Source of the DNA: Cristatella mucedo
Lineage: Eukaryota; Bryozoa; Phylactolaemata; Cristatellidae
Direction of reading: 5' to 3'
NCBI GenBank assembly: GCA_009760855.2
Contig: WPIO01000038.1
Location: 1,641,001-1,705,000, forward strand
Length of the DNA stretch: 64,000 nucleotides
In this document: positions 36,592 through 49,254 of the stretch, in pieces
Numbering within the stretch: position 1 is the stretch's first letter
Layout of the letters: each line of letters starts with the position of its first letter
The notes under the pieces: generated by a model
Seen by the model: the letters and a program-made list of their open reading frames with translations, nothing else
What the model was told of the DNA's origin: nothing
Databases searched by the model: none
Program-made: the position numbers and the translations under genes

Positions 36592-39290
36592 CAGGTGTGT
36601 TCAACTTTTTTGCGTTAGGGGGCCACATTTCAAAAATTTAAAAGGTCCGGGGGCCACATGTGAATTGGCGTTGTTGACCGCATCAGAAAATAAGATCATA
36701 ATTTAGTATAAATAATACTATTATACTTAATAAATAAACCGCAATGCAATAGTATTTTTATCATAATTATAATTAAGATTGTTAAATAAAAATGTAATCA
36801 TGTGTTCTGGAAAATAATTCGATAGCTATTATGGCCAATCTTTCACTTTTGGATTTTTATTTTAACAACATGACAGAAACTTATAGAACTTACAAAATTA
36901 CATGACAAGGACTCACATAATATTAATGTCTTTGGATTAATTAAATGCCACAGGTATTCAATGTTTTCTGCACTGCAGGCATCAATGAGATATTTGGCAT
37001 TGTTTCGTTTGGCATAAAAAGTCGACGTCTGCTGCAACAGTGGATGTGGCAATTCTAAGGATTCCTGATAAATGTTCATTTGTGAGAACGGATCGAGTCT
37101 TTGTTTTCACATTTTTCAGTCTGGAACAAAGCTGTTCACAGCAATATGTGCTGCAAAAAAGTGCAATATACCTGCGAGCATGTTTGGCTAGGTCAGAAAA
37201 AGACCCTGATGAAACATACTGCTTATAAAAGGTAACAAGGTCATGCTGATCATGACTAGTTTTTAAATTGCTGTCATTATGAATGTCGATTAGTTCGAGT
37301 TGAAATTCATCAGGTGCATCAGACGGATCGATATTAAATGGATTACTAATCATGTTCATGTCATCCAAATGTTGTTGGAAATCCCAAAACCTCTCTTCGA
37401 ATTCATCAACAACCAAGAGTGGAGTACTTCTTATGAGCCAGCGTTTCAGGCGATCTTGTTGCTAGTGTTGTGAAATGTAACAGTTTCTTCTGATATGAGT
37501 GTTTCCGGAAAAGTTTCAGCTTTTGCACAAGCGCGACAGCACACTCATGCATTTTATGGACCAGTTGATCCTTACCTTGGAGTTTGACATTAAGATCTGC
37601 AAGATATTTGGTCATATCCGCCAAAAAAGCCAAGTCAGTCAACCACTGCTGGTCATCGAGGAAGCCAACATATTTTTCACTTTTCCGTCATAAATGTTTT
37701 TAATTCACCCCGAAGTGACCAAAACCAGGCTAACGTGTTTGCCCTACTTAGCCAAAGGACTTGGCAGAAAACAATAACATCGCAATGATCTGATCCCAAC
37801 TCTTCAAGGAAGGCCTGAAATTGTCTGTAGTTTAGCTCACGAGACCTTATCACATTGACTGTTGGAACTGCATTGTCCATTACATGTTGCATGCTCAAGA
37901 CCTTTACACAGAGCTGTTCTTGGTGGATGATGAAGTGATGGTTGAGAATTTTGTGAGGTACTAATTTTACCATTAAAGATACAAATCCATTGTGTCTACC
38001 TGTCATTGAAGGGACTCCGTCTGTGGTTAAACCAATTAATTTAGTTACAGGAAGATTAAATTTTGTGAAGACCATCTTGACATGATCCAAAATATCCCTC
38101 CCCTTTGTGTGCCTTTCATTGAACATATATCCAGCAGCTCTTCTATAATGACAAACTTTCCTGTTACTCCGCGTGCAAACACCGACAGTTGAGCCGTATC
38201 GCTATCGGCCGTGCTTTCGTCGAGCGCAAGATAATACAATTCGCATTCAGCAAGTCTTTTAGTGAGAATTTCTTCCATCTTGAATGCAAGGTCGTCAACT
38301 CTTCTCGCAACCGTTTGATGAGAAAGACTGACTTTCTCTACTTCTGACTTCTTTTCTGGACAGACCACACCAGTAAACAGCCTGAGGCATTCCTTAACAA
38401 ATTCAGCATCGGAAAATGCTTCCCCCCGCTTAGCTATAGCTTCAGCTACTAAAAAACTTACTTTGGTTGAAGCCTCAGACATGTTGCTGACTGCTGTAAA
38501 CAATGACTGCTGTCCGATGAAGCTCTGTTTCAACGAGCGAGTTTACGCTATCAATTCGAAGTTGACCAGTCAGGCTGTTGTACCTGTTGCCATGCTTTTT
38601 TGAAAAATGTCGCTTAACATTGTACTCCTTTGCAATGGCAATGGTTTCTTGGCATATTACGCACATTATCCTACCAAAGCGTTCCATTACAAAATAGTCT
38701 ACAGTCCAAGATGCTTTGAAAAGTCTTCCTTCTGCGTCAATTTCTTGCTTTCTGCTACTATTCACATTCGCCGCCATTTTTCTCTGTGAAATAAAAAACA
38801 GATCAGTTACGAATTGATTAATTTATATTTTATCACAGCAATATCTTAGTATTAGTAAGTAAGTTGAGCAATACGCTTTTTTTGAAAAAACTACTTGACT
38901 GATTCCAGTTCGTGCCGCAGCAGCTGAGAAACGGCTCTTTTTTTCTATCCACAGTGTGAAACAGTTAATTCCGCTTTCGGAAGCGTTATAAATGTGATCG
39001 TAACGGCGCCGCCGTAGCACAAATATATTACCCCTTCATGCCAAAATGTTCACATGAAGGTTAGCAAAATAAATCGAATTTTCTGCCTTAACCTGAAAAT
39101 AGCCATTCGGACACCTTCACTCTTCACGCGCGCGGGAAGTACATCACAGAACCTTATATCGCCGTTTGTAATGATTAAAAATTAACGAAAAACATGGAGT
39201 GACAAATATTTTTGGGACAACGTTGCGGGCCGCATAGAAGACCTCGGTGGGCCGGGATGTGGCCCGCGGGCAACGTTTTGGACACCCCTG
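36592..39290 (-). mobile_element. hAT transposon copy 2 (full length, 2699 bp)
   Basis: Seen: ends CAGGTGTGTTCAAC (left) and, on the minus strand, CAGGGGTGTCCAAA (right). It is flanked by a perfect 8-bp duplication GTCTAGAG at 36584-36591 and 39291-39298, which matches the hAT target consensus nTCTAGAn. It is nearly identical to copy 1 in coding and non-coding parts. The flanks are unrelated to those of copy 1, so each copy arose by its own insertion. It sits less than 1 kb downstream of the mucin gene 1 stop codon. Confidence 0.95.
36982..38777 (-). pseudogene. hAT transposase remnant, copy 2
   Basis: Keeps the ATG (38777, MAANVNSSRK), an intact BED finger pattern (CVIC, then HFSKKH) and the proper C-terminus (LTNEHLSGILRIATS to QISH, stop at 36982). 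Broken by an extra CGAG near 38535, a 2-base loss near 38105, and the two frame breaks shared with copy 1 (near 37660, after FMTEK, and near 37412, before LVVDEFEERFWDF). The arginine of the RWLSR motif is Leu (CQVLWLSR). Catalytic-region motifs DESTADSD and TTDGVPSMTG remain readable. No full-length product is possible without frameshifting. Confidence 0.9.
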
Positions 39291-39298
39291 GTCTAGAG

Positions 39299-40929
39299 CT
39301 ATGTGTGTGCCATTAGGTCTTTCTGTACGATCACAGCCGTTCTTAGGAATAGGTGCACCACTCGAGTTTTGACTTCTCGATATTTAATATAATGCATCTG
39401 GTTTCTATTTGCATCCGGTTTATGACTTGGCAGTTTGTGAAAAGTGTCAGATGTTGTAGATGTATAAAAAGCCGCTAATGCCTAATGGTTTCCCGGACTT
39501 GATACACTAACTGTTACAATGGAGCCACTCCGCCACAGGTGCATTCCACGGAGATCACTTCACTGCCAGCACTAAGTAATAAATGCATATGATCTCTTGT
39601 GGGGCAGTGACAGACTCAGACCGGCCAACGATGGGCGATTCCCAGCATGTGACGCTTAACACGAGATGCAGCCGGGGCTCTCTTTAGAGGCCACTAAAAT
39701 GCATTTGTGTATGTGATTCTAGCGTGTCAAGAAATGCATAGCTCTTAGCTTTGCTGTGTGCTTAATAGAGCATTGTAATAAATGCCCGGTTTTCACGGTG
39801 CATTGTAATATTAGGTACCGCTAAAGTTAGTGCAGCTTTAGGAAAAAGCAGCTCGCAGATTATATACAAACACCCTTGAATTTATTCCAGAATTAACGCA
39901 CCTTTTCGTCATACTGACCGTTTTTGCTGCTTAAATGAAAGGCTCTTACGTGTCCTAAGATTTGTGTTCCAATTTTGAGCTGGCGGGCCAATTTCTCAGT
40001 TATTCGTCAGCCATTTTGAACGTATAAAGGGAATGTCAGCTACCTGTTTATCAGCATCGTCGTAGGAGCTGAAAGACCATCTGACCATCCTTTGGAACTT
40101 TTAGCCGGAGGCCTTTAGTAAGTTCAGCGACAGCCGTACTCCTGCATGGAAAACCGCAAATCTAGCAGGTGCAAAAGGTGCCGAGTCTGCCATACCGATC
40201 GCAACTGGTTGCTCAGAATACAGCTAAGTAAAAACTTCCTGTCATTCCATGTGTTATCTTTGCACTTCAAGTCACTTTACTCATCCCAGTACTATTTCGT
40301 GGTCATACTAGTCTAAATTTTTCCAAACACTTTTTACGATGGATTAAAATTGCCGAGAAGATAATATGAAAAGCTGGAATATAGGATTGGCTAAAAAAAT
40401 CAGATCACGACCATTTATGTTGATCGCCTGTACGCTTAAGCTCATTATCTACCATTCATTAGTATTTTTTAATAGAGAGCAACAAACTTAAGGACTAGAA
40501 AATCACTATCGTGATTTCAATTTTTTTTAATTCCCTATTTCTCTTCTCTGTATTTTTTCGCTGTCTGTATTGCGTTCTCAGCTTATGATCCCATATCCAT
40601 CTGTTTCTGTGTTTACCTTACATTTGCATATTTCTCTATGCCTTTCTTATCCTGTTACGTTTTTCTGACTCTCTCTAAACTTCTTTGCACGTTTCAATAG
40701 CTTCCATTTATTTTCAAAATGCAGAGCCACCTGACGCTGTTTGTCCGAGTGTTTACTTTAGAAAAAGCATTTCTCCTAGGGACGGAGAAGGATCCCTCAC
40801 CATTGGGTCATCCGTCCAGCGCTCTTACTGATGTAGTTCCATGCACCTTTCTCCTTTACTAAGCTCACAAAGCCACCAAGACTAAGCGAGCTTTAAGCAG
40901 GACAGTTAGCAATGTTTCTAATAAACTTC
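39299..40929. other. No recognisable feature
   Basis: Pyrimidine-rich stretch around 40520-40690; no gene. Confidence 0.35.
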
Positions 40930-41355
40930 TAATAGCTCAGTGGCTTTTGCTACACATTTTAGCTAACAGACTTAATCTCACGCAACAAGGAGAGAGTGAG
41001 AAGCATAGCCTAGTCAGAAGGGTAATCGGAGAAGTAAGAAAAATAGAAATCGCAGCTGGAGATGGTTCGAGATAATTCGCCACAGTCGGCAGCAGCAGCT
41101 GAGTAGATGACGGTGCGTTAGAATTGTTGAAGTGAGCTTCTCAGTCTAGGATCAGCAGATCAAAAGCTTCTTTCGCCAACAGTCTGGAAGAAAGTAACAT
41201 AAAAGCTAATTTATTGTCAGTACAAGATACAGGGACACAAGCAGGCCAAAAGTAGTGCAGCCCATGAGAGAACCAAGCCGTGGCAAGCCTTGAGGGTCAG
41301 GGTAAGAACTCTAATCTGTTTCCATTGACCAATCGGAAGCCATTGAAGCTCCGTA
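40930..41355 (-). mobile_element. LINE-B fragment, minus strand
   Basis: Minus-strand copy of the LINE-B C-terminus (AAGCCGTGGCAAGCC to CCAATCGGAAGCCATTG) and its 3' UTR (CTAACAGACTTAATCTC, CGCAACAAGGAGAG). Its 5' end abuts a plus-strand LINE-A at about 41356. Confidence 0.72.
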
Positions 41356-42065
41356 CAGGAAGGAGACACATGGCTCACTGCTCACTGCTCGCTGGCCTAC
41401 CGGCATGTGCCGTCAGGCGATTGCAGCTGGTGCAAAACTCTGCAGCTAGGCTTGTCTGTCGTGAGCTTCGCAGATGCCTGATTATTCTACTTCTCGCCGA
41501 CCTGCACTGGCTACCAGTCAAGCAACGGATTGATTTCAAGGTTTTGTCGCTCACTTTTAGGTCCCTTCGTTCTATGGCTCCAGCCTATCTCTCAGATATA
41601 CTCCCCCATCAGGCCAAGCATCGTACCACCAGCTTTTCGGAATCTAGTAGCCTACAAATACCCCGTACAAGCCTCAAATCCTTTGGAGACCGTGCATTTA
41701 GTTCGTATGCTCCCAAAGCCAGGAACTCCCTCCCGACCTGCGTCAGAACATCCCCTGACCTGACCACAATGAAAAAGAATTTAAAAACACACCTATTTAG
41801 GACAGCATTTAGTGGGTCCCTGTGATTCGTCCTTGATGTGCTTATACGTGCTGACACTGTGCATGCTGCCACTAACCAGATTTGCATGTTGACCCTGTGC
41901 ATGTCACCCTAACCATATTATTCATGTTGTTTGTTGTCAAGCATGATTTTACTCACCATTCAATTGCATTTCCCTTTGCAACGAATGTAAAGCGCCTAGA
42001 GAGAGATTAAGTTCTCTGAGGTTGCTTTATCAAGTGCATTATTATTATTATATTATTATTATGGT
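41356..42065 (+). mobile_element. LINE-A 3' end with intact RT C-terminal frame
   Basis: Open frame from about 41380 to the stop at 41823: LLAGLPACAVRRLQLV, NSAARLVCREL, LHWLPVKQRIDFKVLS, APAYLSDILPHQAKHRTT, FGDRAFSSYAPKARNSLP, LKTHLFRTAFSGSL. This is a good reference for the family C-terminus. The full 3' UTR follows (AAGCGCCTAGAGAGAG hairpin) with (ATT)n to 42065. Strongly 5'-truncated, therefore inactive. Confidence 0.9.
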
Positions 42066-42950
42066 TGAACTTCAGGTATTTGATGACTAACTTCGCAGCC
42101 ATATTTATCATCAACAGCTGCCCTATTGGTTAATTCGGTAGTACTGCCTTAATGAAATCGCAGTAATCTAGCTGAGAAAGAACCAATCAGCTGGATTATA
42201 TTAGAGCAAGCCACTATGTAAGCTCAATTCTGCATAGATACATGAAAACTAATAGCAAATAGGAGCGCTGTACAATATCTTAGCAATGTAGGTTGCAAGC
42301 AAATGGAAATGATTAGATCACTCTTACCTTGGCGTTTAACGCGCCTTGTCAAGAATGGGCTTTAAACTGTCACTGCCGTAATTGAAATTAATCCCGTTTT
42401 ATCCGTTAGGAAAATTTTATTTTTATAATTTAAATAGAGAATTTAGCTAGACAATTAGCTTTCAGTCTGTAATGCTACGATATTACAAAAAATTTCACTT
42501 AGCTAGTGGTTGTTTCATGATTTAATGCAGAATTGATATTGTCCTTGTGTTCATCTGTGGTGTCTGCACTTTCTGGGCATGTCAGCTGGCACACACTCAG
42601 CCCCCTGCAAACGTGGTGCTCGTTCAGTTGAACGCTGTTCTAAAAGCGGCAATAAAATTTCTGGTGCTAAGCTACATGCTCAAGATTAAGCCGGGTAATT
42701 TGGCTGTTCAATACGTGTGGTTGAGATCCTTGGTGCAGTGGTGCGGGTCTTAGTTGTGATGCTGGCCTTGATTGAAGGTGCCAATTGTGAGTGTGTATAC
42801 TATCTTTTGTCACTGGCTGCGTTACTCGTTGAGTCCAGTGTGCTGTATTGAGCAGCACGTCGGGGAGACGCTGCTGTCATTGGAATCAATATATTTTAGG
42901 GATAAGGCAATGAGCACCTGAGCTGGCTAATGGAAAAGCTAGGCTACTAT
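42066..42950. other. No recognisable feature
   Basis: Nothing supported. Confidence 0.35.
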
Positions 42951-42993
42951 AGCTATATATTCATATATAAATATATATATATACAAATATATG

Positions 42994-43029
<36 letters not shown>

Positions 43030-43036
43030 CGCGTGC

Positions 43037-43096
<60 letters not shown>

Positions 43097-43120
43097 GTGT
43101 GTGCTTGTGTATATATATAA
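42951..43120. repeat. Compound (TA)n(TG)n microsatellite
   Basis: AT-rich start, a TG run with CG interruptions, short TA end. Cys/Val and Thr/His frames here are artefacts. Confidence 0.97.
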
Positions 43121-43571
43121 AGCTCTATTCCGTTCTGCTCTTCGATGGTTCTCCAAACCGCCCTTGCCAATTAGCTTCGGTGGAAAATGCATCAGTAGCG
43201 ATCTGCTCCTCATCCTCTCTGAGGAAACTCATAGGTATGCAGACGCATAGAAAGTATGTTCTCCCCCAATTGATAACACTGATAGCGGCCTACACGGCAT
43301 CTCGTAGCTCTGCTGCGTGACCTACGTGCAAGGACAGCGAGAGCCTGTTCTTTCGCAACTATTTCGATCGAAGTTATTCTAGGCTAGATAAAACATGTGT
43401 GATACAATTAGTGCTGCTTCTAATACCCTCAGTCCTCCCATGAGCTAAATGAGTTAATATTTCGAGCCGAAAGTATGTTGCATATTCTAAATAAATGCTC
43501 TTCCAATAATGATGTGCACAATGCTTCTCACAAGCAGCTTCTAGCTTCCTTTGATCAGCTATCACATTAAT
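43121..43571. other. No recognisable feature
   Basis: Nothing supported. Confidence 0.35.
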
Positions 43572-43735
43572 CTAAAAATATAATTCATTTGTATAGCACC
43601 CTAATAGAATCTAGCCTCTATTCGGGCACTTTATTTAAGCCTCAGGGCTCGAGCATATGACCCTGGTCATCAAATGCATCCACCATGGCCTTAGTCGACG
43701 CAAGCACACTGATCAAAGAGGGCCAAATCGTTTAT
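43572..43735 (-). mobile_element. SINE-2 copy, minus strand
   Basis: Minus strand: GATTTGGCCCTCTTTG head, B-box-like GCTCGAGCCCTG, tail AAGTGCCCGAATAGAGG to TAGGGTGCTATACAAATG. Its head abuts the (ATT)n end of the next LINE-A fragment. Confidence 0.75.
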
Positions 43736-43995
43736 AATAATAATAATAATAGCACACTTGATAAAGCACCCTCGAAGAAATCAATGTTTTTCTAGGGGTT
43801 TACATGTGCTGCAAAGTAAGTATGATTGATTGAATAGTAGTAGCGCATGCTGAATAAAATTAAGAATGACGTGCCTGCGAGCGTCCAAAACGTCTATCAA
43901 AATTTGGTTCTTCAAAACACGGGGCTTAGTTGACATGTGCCGGCTGAAGATGTGCATTTGCATTCGGAAGCTTAGTGCTAAATCCTCGTACAAAC
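43736..43995 (-). mobile_element. LINE-A 3' UTR fragment, minus strand
   Basis: (ATT)n at 43736-43750, then the hairpin region (AGCACCCTCGAAGAAATC) and decayed 3' UTR. A few bases that look like plus-strand LINE-A coding sequence (CTCGTACAAACCTCAAA, from 43986) follow at once, suggesting a rearranged copy. Confidence 0.65.
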
Positions 43996-44760
43996 CTCAA
44001 ATTTATTGACGACCGTGCCTTGCATAACGCCCCCTCCTCCCACAGCCTCACTTACCGTCCAGTGACTGTCAAGGTTCACCACGAGGCCCGTGCTGTAACT
44101 TGCCAAGTAAGCAGAGCTTGGTAAATGCTGCTCTTTTGGTAAACCAAGTTTTTAATTTTCAATTCAAAACAACTGACTCACTCGACAGCTAGCTTATTGG
44201 GTCCTACTAGTGTGCTCGTTGTTTGCTCCGCCTACTGGGAATTAATCCAGGCATACCGTCATCAGCATTCAAAAGGTCTGCTGACGTAGCAGAACAGAAC
44301 GACCTAGGATCAGCTGCTGGGAGTGAAACAAGGCGTCCGAAGTGCACAGTTAAGGTCAGAGAATAAATATTTTTGATGTTGATAGGCTAGTGTGATCTTT
44401 CATTCTATTGAATTTCTCTTCGGAATGCATATAAGTAGACTAGACCATCGCAAATTGAGTGTTAAGTGAATAGTAGTGAAGCCATACATGAAATCGTAAT
44501 CGGCCGCAAGCTTTTGACCCGAAGCTGTTAGTTTACAGTTGCAAAATGTAGACATGCTTGTTAGGAAAATTCGAGGAGACAGTTAAAGTGAAAGTCGATG
44601 CCCTCTAGCAGACGGTCATGCCTATAAATATATTTAAAAGTTGGCATGGTACGCCTGCTACATTATGATCGCTAAAATAGTATCGTTAGCTGATACATCA
44701 TTTATATGGTGATTTGGCACTTGCTATGCTATAATCAATTATTAGATGGCGTAGAAAGCG

Positions 44761-44845
44761 CTTGGCACAGTGGTCAATGAATAGTCCCGAGGTGATTGAC
44801 CAAAGGTGGGGGGCAAGCGCTTTCCAACCCACGTTGTGGGTTCGA
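44761..44845 (+). repeat. tRNA-like head (possible third SINE type)
   Basis: TGGCACAGTGG is an exact A-box match and GTGGGTTCGAGCTC a near-exact B-box, but they are about 60 bases apart, more than in a plain tRNA. It may be a SINE with an insertion. Confidence 0.42.
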
Positions 44846-45999
44846 GCTCTCTCGCATGCAAGCATTCGTCGCCCACTTAATTTGAGTTTGATAGCCACTA
44901 CGGATCATCCGTTACTCTATTGACACTGCAGCAGGTTAATTAGCTTAGTATGATATGTAAGTCGTAGTCACAAGTCCTAGAATAGGAATGACCAAGAACC
45001 AGTGATCTTATCATCCATAATTTGATGGTTTACAACCTCAGTCATGTTGTAGGCAGGGAATTTGCACTAGCATTTGCGCCAGGATGACTTTCCGTTTCTG
45101 ATTTTGTTCTGGTCAGTTGTTCCCTAGAGTTCAATCATCTTTCGGGAAATGGTGTAGTCTAAAAGTGGTGCTGAACAGACACGACCCTCCGTGGCTGCCG
45201 AATGGACTACTCTGTCCAACTGATGCCGACTTGTTATACTAAGGAGTTGGCGATCTTAATTGCTTCTGTGTGTTTTTACAGTCAGTGAGCCTGCTTGAAT
45301 TAGCATTGTGCCTTTACATTTCTAGGGTATACGTCAGCAGCCGCAGCAGAAAGTTTAGGCTTCTCCAGTATTAGAGGTGCACCGGCATGGAGTCACGCCG
45401 TTATTAGCCCTGTATATGCAGCGATAAATGACGTAGATCGCCACGATCTTCTTGATATACCTTCTTCCTGCAGGCATAAGGTTGACACTTCACTGCAAAT
45501 GATGCTGTCCTATCCAGGTATGAGATTTCAGAGCACTGACGTCAATTGGCTTAAGTAGTCTGAATAGCTTTTAAAAACTCCGACATACCACAGTGTTCTT
45601 TGCATGGTTCACTTCTTTTCACAAGTAGTCGTCTCATAGTGCCGATATAATAGCCGCGTACAACCAAGGCGCTCTTACTATGCCGATGTCGGGTAGATGT
45701 TTTCAAGCTTCTATTTCTCGAAGCTTACCAGCAAGTGGAAGTATCTCAAATTCCTTGTTGTGTGGATTGCTAATAAACGCACTTTGATGATTGAAACATT
45801 TTTCAGTTTTAATGCGGACACATCAACTTAAAAATTAGGAGAAATCCTAGAGTTACTCGGACATTGGGAGTTACTCTGACATTGGGAGCCTAGCCCTTAA
45901 ATAGGGCTCTAACAGCATCTTCCTAAAGATCCTAGTGCAAAAGGAGTGTCGTAGTCCTAAGCGGCCTTGCTCTAGATGACCTTATCAAGTCAACTGCCA
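44846..45999. other. No recognisable feature
   Basis: Nothing supported. Confidence 0.35.
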
Positions 46000-46210
46000 A
46001 CTCGTGCAGCTATCAGCTGTCAGCCATGTGCCATTGCAAAAATTCAGGCCAGGTTTGGCGAGGGTACTACCGCCAAGCTGGCATATCACTTACTCATTCC
46101 TCAGCAAATAGTCACCTAGCCATCCCTGGCAGTTAATTAAAATTAGTTGGTGATCGAGCCTTCTGCTCGTTTGCACAGTTGATCTGGAGCTCGCTTTCAC
46201 TAACTCGCGG
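46000..46210 (+). mobile_element. Degraded LINE-B C-terminus
   Basis: Translation near 46150 gives VGDRAFCSFAQLIWSSLSLT, matching the family VGDRSFSSAGPELWNSLP pattern; otherwise strongly decayed. Confidence 0.5.
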
Positions 46211-46799
46211 GCTACAGTGCTTATCGAATATGGCCTTGCATATTTCAAGTCTCAGCCGATGACAAATCTGTTCCGATCAGCCTTTCCTTCGGCCCATGAA
46301 TACGTTTAGTGTTTGTTTTTTGAGTACTTCGCCTCCAAACCTGTGCATACCTCAGTGCATATTTTTAGCTCGAGTTCTTACAAATCCGTTGCCACGAGCG
46401 TCCTAATGCTTTCTTTAGCATGACGGCGTATGCATGAAATTAGTTTGCCTTCGCATGCTCAATAACATGCACGTCACTGAACCAAAGTTACCAAAAACTT
46501 AGGTGCTATGGTTTAACTCTAATGCACCAATATTAAGCAGTGTTGGCAGATGAAGGACCGCATTGTGCTACTTTACAGTCATCCGAGGTGTTTTGGCCAA
46601 GCAGAACGAACAGAAAACGCACCCACCTACAAAAATAGTAGCTATTGAGTAAAACTCAAAGACAAATTGTTGCATGAAAAGTGCAACCTCGTTGTAACGT
46701 TATGTTCCACTATCGTACACGCATAATAGGAGATGCTCAACTCCCACATGCAGCAGTTGTCATAATTTAGGATAAAGCGATTACTATAATAACAATAAT
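46211..46799. other. No recognisable feature
   Basis: Nothing supported. Confidence 0.35.
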
Positions 46800-46945
46800 A
46801 AGCTATACACACTAAAAACTACAAATCTTTTTATGCACCGAAAGAGAACTTAATCTACATTTAGGCGCTAAATTCTACTCAGTATTAAAGTGAAAATGTT
46901 GCATGGCTCGAGTCCACAACCTTAATCCTTAAGGGCGATCAGAAT
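46800..46945 (-). mobile_element. Old SINE-2 copy, minus strand
   Basis: Minus-strand tail TAGGCGCTAAATTC context with AGATTAAGTTCTCTTTCGG, and a B-box remnant GGACTCGAGCC. The head is barely readable. Confidence 0.5.
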
Positions 46946-47004
46946 AATCCCTGGGCCGCATCGAGCCAGCATACCCATAAGTATTCAAACTCCATATGTA
47001 TGAA

Positions 47005-47038
47005 AATATATATATATATTAATTCTAATATATTTATA

Positions 47039-47097
<59 letters not shown>

Positions 47098-47101
47098 TAT
47101 T
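47005..47101. repeat. (TA)n microsatellite with interruptions
   Basis: Imperfect TA/TATG tract; a second short one lies at 47217-47253 after a SINE-2/LINE-A tail piece (GATAGAGATTAAGTTCCC). Confidence 0.95.
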
Positions 47102-47253
47102 CTCCAGACAGTCAAGAAATGAGCAGACCTGGCTGTTGCTAGAATTGTCAAAGTGAATATTGAAGTCTCCACATACTGATAGAGATTAAGTTCCCTTGCA
47201 GCTTTATGCGAACGAGTTATATATATATGTATATATATATATATATATATATA

Positions 47254-47885
47254 AATTAGCTCCTTTTATAAAGATTCTTGAAAAAATTGTCACTTATGAG
47301 CTAGAAGCACATATGAAATGGATGAAATGTCAGCAGAACTTCCATCGGGATTCAAGTGGCAGCACTCCACTGAAACTGCTCTCTTCCGTTTTAGCAATGA
47401 CATAATATGTGGCAACAATGACGGAAGTGTCACTGTCCTATCTCTGCTTGATATATCAGCTGTATTCGGCACCATTAATCACGATATTCTACCAGAATGA
47501 CTGAGAATGCTATCGGTCTGGCAGACGAGGCACTGGCATGGTGTAATTCGTACTTATTCGATCGTGTCAAATCCGTGTCGTGTGGGGTTCATGTCTCACA
47601 CACGAGACGGGTCACCTGTGGACTTCCTCAATGTTCCGTCTTCGGTCTCTTGCTATTTTCTATTTATACTCAATCTCTGGGAAAAGTAATTAAGGCCAAT
47701 CGAATACGATATCACTTTCATGCTGACGACACTCAGCTATATTTGTCATTCAAACCGTTTAAATATTGAGCAGCAACTGATAAACTGGAAGCTTAGCATA
47801 CCGACATTTGATCGTGGATATCGGAAAACTTCTTGAAACTAAACGATGATACATCTGAACTGCTGCTCCTAGGACAATCCCACAC
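47254..47885 (+). mobile_element. LINE-B RT core fragment
   Basis: Two overlapping frames cover the RT palm: FKILEKIVTYELEAHMK, STETALFRFSNDII, VLSLLDISAVFGTINHD, EALAWCNSYLFDRVKSVS, then the intact catalytic box FHADDTQLYLSF (near 47725). One frame break falls at about 47500. The element is cut off by the TC repeat at 47910. Confidence 0.85.
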
Positions 47886-47905
47886 TAGGCACACACACGT
47901 ACACT

Positions 47906-48118
<213 letters not shown>

Positions 48119-49254
48119 CATCCTGGTTTATAGGGCGAGTCTTGCTTGCTATCCGCTCGAGTCTCGCTTGTTTTTCCGGTTGCAGGAGATTTAGACGGCA
48201 GTCATGCTTCCTACTCGCTTCGCCCCGCAGCGTTCATGGGATAGCTCCAGCATTTCTCAAGGGTCATGCTTCGCTAAGGCAATTACCGGTAGAATCAAGC
48301 CAGGCTTTCCAAACTTTCGTGATACCCTAGCCAGACTCATGCAACTCAACGCTTGCAGGTTCTCCTGTTCCTGCTTTGAGAAGCTTAAAGATTATGCAAA
48401 TTACTCCGGGTAGACTTTCTGTTACGAACACCCAATTTCGGCGTTCCTATGCCGGTGCTTATTGACCGGCACTGGATCCCTGCTAAGCCGCTCCTCGACG
48501 GCAGTGCTCCGTCACTTGATGCCCGGACGTCCTTCGTGCCGTCTTCTACCTTGCTCTGGCTTGCTTGTGGCTGATATACTCACTCTGAGGCGTCTCAGCA
48601 TATCACTAGGTCTTCAGACTCTGGTTTTCAGTAGGGCCCTCTTTTGCAAGCTTAGCTCTTTGAAGACTTCCTCTTCACGTCTTCTATGTGTTCACGATGG
48701 CTGTATTTGGAAGCCCATTGCCATCTGTTGCTGTCGACCATACTATTCTTTGCTTCTTATATGGACAAGTTATTTTAAACTATGCGTGCGCTTTTTATCG
48801 CCGCCAAGTTCGGCAGCAGTTTGCATACCTGCATTACATTGGAGCCGCATCTGCACGTCGCTCATCCCGAATAAGATGCACAGGTCGCGTCATCGCAGTA
48901 CCCATCGGTCGTCTGCTGAAACTGCTGGAATCGAAAGGGAGTGCTTTTGTTGCGGCCAAGTTCAGTTCAAACGTAGAGGCCTCACTACACACTGTTTCTA
49001 ACAGCATTAGCTGCAAAGACATCGGCCAGCGATGTGGGAGTCCAAATCCAAGTTGACTTGTCCTGAGATGAGTAACTGATTTACTTCGTCCTCTAGTCGC
49101 CATACTTTCATCCAAGTTACATGGCGACAGTTAGGGTCTGCTTAAATAAGAATACGAGAGCCTAATTGTATGTTCTTTTCTGACATCTAGTCTAGATTAA
49201 AGCTATTCCATAGATTCAGAACATGTATACTATGCAGGCTGTATCTGTTCTGTC
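48119..49254. other. Unidentified stretch with overlapping open frames
   Basis: Three frames (48462-49001 and 48688-49056 plus, 48834-49115 minus) overlap. A LINE-like HGIAPAFLKG occurs near 48240, and CFCCGQVQFKRRGLTTHC near 48945 looks like half a zinc finger. Probably decayed retroelement sequence; unproven. Confidence 0.3.

Noticed and set aside
48688-49056. Zinc-finger protein (CFCCG...RRGLTTHC)
   Set aside because: Only half a finger, the frame ends directly after it, and frames overlap on both strands; at best decayed retroelement.
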